This document shows positions 57,311-64,000 of a stretch of DNA of 64,000 bases, piece by piece. The DNA is taken from positions 654,457 to 718,456 of the forward strand of contig CAVOGA010000002.1 of NCBI GenBank assembly GCA_963695135.1, written 5' to 3'. Each line of letters starts with the position of its first letter. Within the stretch, counting starts at the first letter, position 1. This DNA comes from Marinihelvus sp963695135. Lineage in GTDB: Bacteria; Pseudomonadota; Gammaproteobacteria; Xanthomonadales; SZUA-36. A program made the translations under genes and the position numbers. A model generated the notes under the pieces. It was not told the DNA's origin. It ran no database searches and saw only the letters and a program-made list of their open reading frames with translations.

Positions 57311-59253
57311 TTAACGAAGAGATTGCTGATCACGGAGATGCATCTCTATCGGCCCCAAAACCTCCGATTGGAGCCTCGAGGAGCGCCAGAGAAACTGCGA
57401 GCCGTTTAAATTCAAATGGTGTTTATCACGAAACAAGAGCATCCCATCTGCACTCATATCACAGTGGTGATCCGAGCAAAACACTGGCTTTATCTCAAGA
57501 TATTTTACTGACTGAATTTGTTCAGCCAAATCTTGCAAAATGGCAGCATAAGAATCTTTAGTTGGTGCTCCATCAGCATCTTGCATTCTGCAATTATGGG
57601 GCTTACCGATACGCCCCTCGTATTTACATATATCGGGAGCGAATGGGAAAACGGGAACATCATCCAACACAAAAACTAACTTTCCTGCCGTTGTCAGCGC
57701 CGTCAAGAGGGTCTCCATCTCAGCGTAAATTTCGCCGCGTTCGAAACCCCTGAACTCTCGTCCCCACATCGCCGATAGAACAACAGCCTTGATGTGCTTA
57801 TCGTCGATAACGTGAGCCAGAACTTGGACGAAATCGGGGTTTCGATAGAGGGGCAAGCCGCCCTTCGCGTAATAGACGACATTTGCTTGATCAAGACTAC
57901 TTGCAAGTCCAATAAACAAGTGCTCAGCGTGGCTGTCACCAATCAAGGCAACCTGCGGCGGACCGAAATCTTTCGATTGATAACAACGCTTGAAATTACT
58001 CCATTCTCCCGCGCCTTCGAGGATGCTACCGGGTGTGCATGAAAAGTAATTCTTCTCCATAAACCTGAAAAATTCCAACTGACCAATGTCCCCCTTATTA
58101 ACAATTTTCGGTGGCTCAACGAGGCGTGGCCACTGGCCCTCTGTTAGCGCGATAGCCAGACCTATCCCGCCACTCACCACCATGCCGCTAATCAGAACAG
58201 AAACCTTTAATGCAGCTTTTTGACCCTTGCGAAGCGGTGTCTCTATTAAACGATAAATGGTCCACGCCAGAACAAAGGAAGCCAGGACAGCCAATGCACG
58301 ATTTGTCTGCGAAATTTCTTGACCCTCCATAACCCGCAAGAACGAAAGGATGGGCCAATGCACCAGGTATAGGGGATAACTGATTAGGCCAATCCAAACA
58401 GCTGCCGGGTTGGCCAGTAGCCACTTGTTTAGAAACGCGCCACTGCCAGCAAGAATGAGCATTGCGGTCCCAGCCACAGGAAGCAGTGCCCACAAGCCTG
58501 GAAAAGTAGACATCTTGTTCATTAAAAATAACGGCACAAAAAGCATCGCCATTCCAAAAATGCTCAATGTATTAGCCACCCAACTGCGCAAGAAAAGAGT
58601 CCGACCTGGTTGCGACCGACCAATCAATGCGAGAAGACTTCCTGCCATCAGTTCCCAGGATCGACTCAACGGTGAGTAAAAGGCGGCGGCAGGATTGTTG
58701 GAGGATACGTTCAGACTGTACATAAACGACGCAAACAGAATCAGGGTAGTTGCGGCTGCGCTACTTTCGTGCCGCGCACAATCAAAAACATGACAACTGC
58801 AGGCCAAAATATGTAGAACTGCTCTTCTATTGATAGCGACCACAGGTGTAACAGCGGCTTTGTCTCTGCGTCTCCATCGAAGTAACCGATTTCAGACCAG
58901 AACAGAAAATTAGAAATAAACCCTGCTCCACCTGCGATTTGCCTTCCTAAGTCTGCGTATTGCTCTGGAACCAAGAGCAGCGAGCCAAAACAAGTTACCG
59001 AAAACAGGACGAGCAGGAGTGCCGGAAAGATTCTAAGTATCCGTCGTTGATAGAAACCGACAAGACTAAAACTACCCCGATCGAGGTTATTGGTTATTAT
59101 CAAGGTAATTAGAAAACCTGAAATAACGAAAAAAACATCGACCCCAATAAAACCGCCAGGCAACCGTCCAGGGGCAGCGTGAAAAGCCACCACCGCAAGT
59201 ACCGCAAATGCCCGAAGACCGTCAATATCAGGACGATACTTCGGCTTATTCAA
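57311..59253 (-). CDS. OafA-type acyltransferase with SGNH domain (one frameshift)
   Basis: About 647 residues. The integral membrane acyltransferase-3 domain (RPDIDGLRAFAVLAVVAFHA, GGFIGVDVFFVISGFLITLI, FYQRRILRIFPALL and LLHLWSLSIEEQFYIFWP) is followed by a soluble SGNH-hydrolase domain with VALIGDSHAEHLF and DKHHLNLNGSQFL (D-x-x-H). This two-part organisation matches OafA/YrhL-like enzymes that O-acetylate surface polysaccharides. The frame breaks near 58770, joining VRG to HESSAAATT. Confidence 0.9.
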
Positions 59254-59366
59254 GGTCTTTAACTTCTAAGCAACTGGTACGAGAGGAAATTAATGTTCAC
59301 CAAATTTAGAAAAATGACCTTAACTTCATTTTGAAGAAGCTTGATATGCCATGACGCGCCAACTTC

Positions 59367-60899
59367 CTATTCATTGCCTGGATTTCCAGTTCCTGTAACA
59401 AACCATCGCATGCCCGGGACGCCTAACAAGACCTTTGAGAGACTGTGTTCGAGGCCAATACGGTTTATTAACTCTTGCAAGCAGATCAACGATGCAACGA
59501 CAAAAATGATCAGCCCGATGGCGGTTGCCGACCAAATAGACAAACTTCGTGATAAAACGAAAGTAACTAGCGCAATTGGTATCAGCATCAGCAGCAACTT
59601 AACAACCGATTTCGACCACCGAAAGCCGCTCAAATGCCTGGCAACATAAAGAACAATTACTGTTGAAAAGACGTAAAGAATCAAAAACGCTATCGCAACA
59701 CCCTCGATTCCAACGTAAATTAATCCTGCCCAAATCATACAGAGGTGTACTAAGTGAAATAATGTTTGTGTTGCCGCGTACCACCCACCTTTCCCCATTG
59801 CCAACATGATGAAACCTACTGGCCATGAGATCACTCTTCCTAAGCAACCCAGCGCGAACCATTGTAATAAGTCAGCTGAGGGTAGGAACTCAGCGGTATA
59901 AAAAATTCTTATGACCCAGGGTGCAAGACTGATGGTGAGCAGCAGGCCCGGAATAGCAAGCAACAAGCCGATCTCTGTTTGCTCGTTGACCAGTGCGTTT
60001 AACTTTTCACGGTCTTCAGCGACGGCTGTTAGCCTGGGATAATAATCCATGCTCATAGCTTGTAATACGAAATTAACGAACATGCCAGACAAAGCAAATG
60101 CAGCACCATATAGCCCGACTGCCTCAAGGCTAATCTCCCTCGTGATTAACGCACGTGTTATGTAGACAGCAGCAGCCCCGAGCACCCCATTCCACATAAA
60201 TGCCAGAGCAAGTCGCACCATGCCACCCGCGTCGCGAACACTATCAGACCAGCTCATATCTACGGAGCAAACTTCGATCCTGCGAGCAAAAACCCATGCC
60301 CATATCAGGCTGAACCCCGCCATCGACACCAGGGCAGGCACAACACCCTCTAAACCCATAGTGGAATAGAAAAGCAAAGCGGCACATGTACCAGATGTTG
60401 AGCCCCAGTATGTTTAACCTCGCGAGGTCACTAACACGCCTCATACCCGAATTAGCGCCACGCGCCCACCTGCGATGTGACCGAAAAAAATCGCAATCCC
60501 GAGCAGGGCAATTTGAGAGGAATAATCTTCTGTACCGAACGTAAAACGGCTCAAGACGCCTGACAAAGCCACCAAAACTCCACCGCCAACAAGCCCAGTA
60601 ATTAAGGTAACTCGTTTTAGCGTAAGCACGGTGCGTCCAATCTCAGTGACGTCACCCGCAGCCACGGCGGCACTAACACTACGCACCGCGCTAGCTTGTA
60701 TCCCTAGCCCTGCAAGCGTGCTCAAAAGACCAGTAATAGCTTGGTAAGTGCCAATTAGGCCGATGCCTATTGGGCCAATCAGGACGGCAACGAATTTTGT
60801 TCGAAACAGTCCTATTAGCAGGTTAATTAGTTCGGCGCCCCCGATGATTGACGATGAGGACAAAATTGACTTATAGGAATTGACAGGCCTGTCAATCAA
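59367..60899 (-). CDS. Wzx-type oligosaccharide flippase (two frameshifts)
   Basis: About 510 residues when repaired. Polytopic (about 12 helices) MOP-superfamily protein: IIGGAELINLLIGLFRTKFV, GIGLIGTYQAITGLLSTLAG, IQASAVRSVSAAVAAGD, VGLYGAAFALSGMFVNFVLQ and MSMDYYPRLTAVAEDREKL. It is similar to O-antigen and enterobacterial common-antigen translocases (WzxE-like). Breaks are near 60445 (IRV to MRRVSDLARL) and 60407 (NILGLN to STSGTCAAL). The sulfotransferase gene overlaps its start by 4 nt. Confidence 0.87.
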
Positions 60900-61828
60900 A
60901 AGTCTTTCCAGCGAGAGAGGTCCCGCCCAATAAGTTTTTCCAGCTCTTCAATTTCTGGAATAAATTCATTTCGAAGGGATTGTTCTACATCTCGTGAAAC
61001 TACTTCCGGTTTGAAAAGAAGTCTGTATAAAATGGACGATGCTCGCGAACGGAGACCAAGCGGGAGTGCTTTGCCGGCTCGCCTGGCACAATCAAAAAGG
61101 TAACTGGAAGCGAGTGTGCGTTCAGAAGCTACCGGCCTGGATACGTTATACCTTTTCGTCAAATCTAGTTGAATATCCGGATCGACACCCAAAAAAATGA
61201 AAATTTCTTTCAACAGGGAACCTGCATCGGCCCTGAGATCGTCATACAGGCAGACAAAAATGTTCGGAAAGGCGTTTTGATAGGCTTTAACTTGTGAGCA
61301 GTATTGAGACAATCCCCGGTAATGAAGGTCAAGCAAAAGTTGATCGTCGTATTTTCGTCGATCTTCTGCCTGTAATGCTAACTCCAAAGGCAACGCCTCC
61401 GGATCCAGTTGATTTTGTCTCACAAATCGGTATTCGGACAATATTCGGTCGGTTGGATTACGAAGAATGATTAGTATTTTCGTATCGCGCCACTTTGGGT
61501 GGAGTGATTTGAGACTATCAATCGTTAATTCGTGGTAGTAGAGGTACGATGGGCAAACCTCACCAACCATCTGATCGGGTTGTGCTTTAGCAAATAGCTC
61601 TAAGTACTCTTCTAAAGACTGCGGAATCCTACTTTCATCCCAGTAGTTATATATAGCCCTGTTTGGGTTTCTGTTTTGATGCCAAAACCAAGTTTCTTTC
61701 GAAATTGGCAAAACAATGTCCGGGTGTGAAGCCAGGTAGTTATGCAAAGAGGACGTGCCCGACTTGGCAGCGCCTACAACCAAGAAATCAGGGAAGTTAA
61801 CCCAAGATTCGCCAAACTTAAGCCTCAC
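60896..61828 (-). CDS. Sulfotransferase
   Basis: 310 residues. PAPS-dependent sulfotransferase: the 5'-phosphosulfate-binding loop is FLVVGAAKSGTSSLHNYLA (near residue 15), and the 3'-phosphate-binding motif ILRNPTDRILSEYRFVRQ (near residue 120). HPDIVLPISKETWFW follows the family pattern. This resembles heparan-type NDST sulfotransferases and bacterial surface-sugar sulfotransferases. Its presence suggests a sulfated polysaccharide, which is common in marine bacteria. It overlaps the flippase gene by 4 nt. Confidence 0.92.
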   Translation of the reverse strand: MRLKFGESWVNFPDFLVVGAAKSGTSSLHNYLASHPDIVLPISKETWFWHQNRNPNRAIYNYWDESRIPQSLEEYLELFAKAQPDQMVGEVCPSYLYYHELTIDSLKSLHPKWRDTKILIILRNPTDRILSEYRFVRQNQLDPEALPLELALQAEDRRKYDDQLLLDLHYRGLSQYCSQVKAYQNAFPNIFVCLYDDLRADAGSLLKEIFIFLGVDPDIQLDLTKRYNVSRPVASERTLASSYLFDCARRAGKALPLGLRSRASSILYRLLFKPEVVSRDVEQSLRNEFIPEIEELEKLIGRDLSRWKDF

Positions 61829-61850
61829 GGTTTTTGTCGAACGCTAGTCT

Positions 61851-62966
61851 TTAAGCAGATACCAATTCCTTACAAATGGAATTTAATACCAACGATATTT
61901 TGTGAACATTATCCAAACTCGTGTGGGGTCCGCTGGGCAGACTCAGTGTCGTTTCACTAATCTCCTTGGCTTTGGGTAGCCGTGTTAGAGAAAAGTCATC
62001 TTTGTACGCAAGTGAATAATGAGGAGGAATCGGATAATGAATAACAGTCTGAATACCGTGATTTTCAAGGTCAACGCGAACCTTGTCTCGTTGAGGATGC
62101 CGAATAGTGAATAAATGCCAAACTGAATTCGCTCTAGCTATACAATTTGGCAACACCAAGTTTTCGGTGCCTGAAAGTTCTCTTAGGTAAGTCTCCGCAA
62201 TTTGCGTTCTTCGAGCATTCCACTCATCAAGCCTTTTTAGCTTCACCGCGAGAAAGCCCGCCTGCAGGGGGTCCAACCTACAATTCATTCCCTTAATTTC
62301 ATTTTCGTATTTAACCCTTGAGCCGTAATTACGAAGCAATCGGACACGTTCGGCTAACTCGCCATCGTTTGTCGTTATCGCCCCACCATCTCCAAAGGCG
62401 CCCAAGTTCTTTCCAGGATAAAAACTGAATGCAGCAGCATGACCTAAGGCCCCTGCTCTGCTGTTGTCGTAAAGGGCGCCATGAGCTTGTGCGGCATCCT
62501 CAACCACCTTCAAGCCATAGTTTTCGGCAATCCGCATGATGGGCTGCATGTCGGCAGGTTGGCCGTAAAGGTGTACCGGAATAATGACCTTGGTCTTTAC
62601 GGTTATTGCTGATTCAATTAGTGATGGATCGATGTTGTAGGTTTCAATGTCCGGCTCGACTGGCACAGGTTTGGCACCTACCTGTGAAATTGCCAGCCAA
62701 GTAGCGATATAAGTATTTGAAGGTACGATCACCTCGTCCCCAGGCCCAACTCCGTAAGCCTCCAATACAAGACGTAATGCATCCAAACCGTTTGAGACAC
62801 CAATGCAGTGTGCCGTTCCACAATACGCACCAAACTGCTCTTCAAAACTCTCCACCTCTTCGCCAAGGATGTACCAACCGGAATTCATTACGCGCTGGTA
62901 TGCCGAGTCGAGCTCATCTTTCAATTCCAGGTAAGCAGCTTTCAAATCGAGAAAAGCAATGTTCAT
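61851..62966 (-). CDS. fdtB: FdtB-like aminotransferase (DegT/DnrJ/EryC1 family)
   Basis: 371 residues. PLP-dependent sugar aminotransferase; the Lys for PLP lies in AAAFSFYPGKNLGAFGDGGA and the conserved VVEDAAQAHGALY and GMNCRLDPLQAGFLAVKLKRL fit the FdtB/QdtB subgroup that converts dTDP-3-keto-6-deoxyhexoses to 3-amino sugars. Its neighbour is a fused acetyltransferase/ketoisomerase (FdtC/FdtA-like), which matches this pathway. The two genes overlap by 4 nt. Confidence 0.88.
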   Translation of the reverse strand: MNIAFLDLKAAYLELKDELDSAYQRVMNSGWYILGEEVESFEEQFGAYCGTAHCIGVSNGLDALRLVLEAYGVGPGDEVIVPSNTYIATWLAISQVGAKPVPVEPDIETYNIDPSLIESAITVKTKVIIPVHLYGQPADMQPIMRIAENYGLKVVEDAAQAHGALYDNSRAGALGHAAAFSFYPGKNLGAFGDGGAITTNDGELAERVRLLRNYGSRVKYENEIKGMNCRLDPLQAGFLAVKLKRLDEWNARRTQIAETYLRELSGTENLVLPNCIARANSVWHLFTIRHPQRDKVRVDLENHGIQTVIHYPIPPHYSLAYKDDFSLTRLPKAKEISETTLSLPSGPHTSLDNVHKISLVLNSICKELVSA

Positions 62967-63889
62967 TGGCGTATCTTCAGATGAACCAAAAATTCTTCGT
63001 AATCACGAATGTAGTCGTCTGAGTCATATTGATGTGATGCAAGCACAAATAGTGTCGCATTTGACGAATACTTATACTGGGTTCCCCAAGTCAATGGGGG
63101 GATGTAAAGTCCAAGATATGGTTTATCCAGTAAATGCTCTTCGCGCTGCTTTCCGTCGTCCACCACAACTGATACGGAACCATTTACGCAAAGCAAGAAC
63201 TGGTGACAGGCCTTATGCGCATGTTCTCCCCTTACCCGGCTATTAGGAACGTTATAAACAAAAAAAGCACGCACTGGATTGAACGGAAGATCATTGACCC
63301 ATTCGATAGCGCTTAACTCTCCACGTAAATCCGCAACGTGCTTTACAGAAACAAAGCAAACCCCCTTGACTCCGGACTCGACAATAGCGTGATCGTTACC
63401 TTCAAGCTCAGCCAAACGATCAACCGTGTTAGCGTAGCCAACGATCCTCGCTGGGTTGCCCGCAACAATTGAGTTGGCAGGCACATCGCGGGTTACTACT
63501 GAGCCAGCACCAACCATCGCACCGGCGCCGATTGTCAGCCCAGGCAAAACGGTTGCGTTCGCACCGATAGAAGCACCATTTTTCACGATAGTTGTGGGGA
63601 TGATCGCCGCATGCTTCTTGCTTCGTGGAAACTTATCATTTGTGAACGTAGCATTGGGGCCGACAAACACATCATCTTCCAAACGGATGCCGTCCCAAAG
63701 TTGCACACCGTTTTTAACGGTTACTCGATCACCGATAATTACATCATTCTCGATGAAAACATGCGCACAAATATTGCACTCCGAGCCGATGCTTGCACCT
63801 TCCAAAGCCACGACAAACTGCCATATTTGGGTGTGTATTCCGATTTTCCTGGTCTGGACATCTGCGAGTTCATGTTTGAAATATTTCAC
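62963..63889 (-). CDS. Fused acyltransferase/3,4-ketoisomerase (WxcM-like, FdtC-FdtA)
   Basis: 308 residues from GTG 63889, chosen because GGGAGG lies 9 nt upstream. N-terminal half (1-150) is a left-handed beta-helix acyltransferase: GASIGSECNICAHVFIENDV, VGPNATFTNDKFPRSKK and GAGAMVGAGSVVTRDVPAN. C-terminal half is a cupin ketoisomerase: GELSAIEWVNDLPFNPVRAFF, RGEHAHKACHQFLLCVNGS (metal or catalytic His) and PPLTWGTQYKYSSNATLFV. Fused enzymes of this type (WxcM) make dTDP-3-acetamido-3,6-dideoxy-hexoses. Coupled to the aminotransferase. Confidence 0.9.
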   Translation of the reverse strand: MKYFKHELADVQTRKIGIHTQIWQFVVALEGASIGSECNICAHVFIENDVIIGDRVTVKNGVQLWDGIRLEDDVFVGPNATFTNDKFPRSKKHAAIIPTTIVKNGASIGANATVLPGLTIGAGAMVGAGSVVTRDVPANSIVAGNPARIVGYANTVDRLAELEGNDHAIVESGVKGVCFVSVKHVADLRGELSAIEWVNDLPFNPVRAFFVYNVPNSRVRGEHAHKACHQFLLCVNGSVSVVVDDGKQREEHLLDKPYLGLYIPPLTWGTQYKYSSNATLFVLASHQYDSDDYIRDYEEFLVHLKIRQ

Positions 63890-63917
63890 TCGTCTTCCTC
63901 CCGACAATTGTTGTTAT

Positions 63918-64000
63918 TTACCTCGTGGAAAACCATTCAACCGTTCCAATCAAGCCTTCATTAACAGTGATTTGCGGCTGATAATTCAGCCGCTCTCTGG
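63918..64000 (-). CDS. NAD-dependent sugar dehydratase/epimerase, C-terminus only (runs off window)
   Basis: Only the last 27 codons lie in the window, ending TAA at 63918. The sequence ERLNYQPQITVNEGLIGTVEW matches the conserved end of extended-SDR sugar enzymes such as dTDP-glucose 4,6-dehydratase (RmlB), where 'L-G-Y/W-x-P-x-x-x-x-x-x-G-I-x-x-T-V-x-W-Y' precedes the stop. A dTDP-glucose 4,6-dehydratase is the enzyme needed before FdtA, which fits its position, but the window does not show enough to exclude a UDP-sugar epimerase. Confidence 0.6.
   Translation of the reverse strand, partial: RERLNYQPQITVNEGLIGTVEWFSTR

Overview
The window looks like part of a chromosome from a GC-rich, ubiquinone-using, Gram-negative gammaproteobacterium. 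Evidence: the block tig-clpP-clpX-lon-hupB-ppiD in the gammaproteobacterial order with flanking tRNAs (Leu upstream; Val and Asp between hupB and ppiD), plus coq7, dksA, yidD and fabI. A lineage near Xanthomonadales, Steroidobacterales or Woeseiales would fit, but that is inference from gene content and not a tested placement.

Layout. 1-9.6 kb: ordinary chromosome (GNAT, ZIP-type transporter, DUF1232 protein, pepQ, cysS, a SufE-type protein, a two-cysteine dksA, yidD, fabI, ppiD). 9.7-16.6 kb: the protein quality-control block with tRNA-Asp, -Val and -Leu. 16.8-19.6 kb: an AlkB-type membrane di-iron hydroxylase, an EamA exporter and coq7. 19.6-28.3 kb: one giant secreted/anchored DUF11-repeat protein of about 2,890 residues. 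28.7-29.8 kb: an acetyltransferase and a PqqD-like RiPP recognition protein. 30.1-31.1 kb: six tRNA genes (Arg-ACG, Pro, Arg-TCT, His, Lys, Ser); the Arg-TCT gene is split in its anticodon by a 216-nt group I intron. 31.2-40.2 kb: a RiPP locus, most likely a lasso peptide system: an HPr-kinase-like protein, an FAD oxidoreductase and a methyltransferase on one arm; an unrecognised 346-residue protein, a Nif11-type peptide, and B2 protease, precursor, asparagine-synthetase-like cyclase, nucleotidyltransferase-fold protein and GT2 on the other. 40.2-47 kb: a GT4 enzyme, a large AAA/TPR ATPase, a MATE exporter, and a small pair (membrane protein plus membrane-anchored XRE regulator). 47-64 kb: a surface polysaccharide cluster, all on the minus strand and visibly lower in GC beyond about 50 kb: EpsG-like polymerase, asparagine synthase, seven transferases or methyltransferases, an OafA acyltransferase, a flippase, a sulfotransferase and dTDP-3-acetamido-sugar genes (FdtB-like aminotransferase, fused FdtC/FdtA-like protein, C-terminus of a sugar dehydratase/epimerase).

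How the lasso genes should work together: the PqqD-like protein (29.6 kb) would bind the YxxPxLxxxG motif of the precursor leader, the B2 protease would cut two residues after the leader Thr, and the synthetase-like protein would close a Leu1-Asp8 (or Glu7) macrolactam on the core LDPGPQEDFLAYGGPS. The core ends in Ser, the residue phosphorylated by known HPr-kinase-like lasso kinases, and such a kinase is encoded 2 kb away.

Quality caveat: about 35 single-base frameshifts break obviously essential genes (lon, clpX, clpP, tig) and many others. They look like uncorrected indels of the assembly rather than biology. Coordinates for those genes are given for the whole reconstructed gene.
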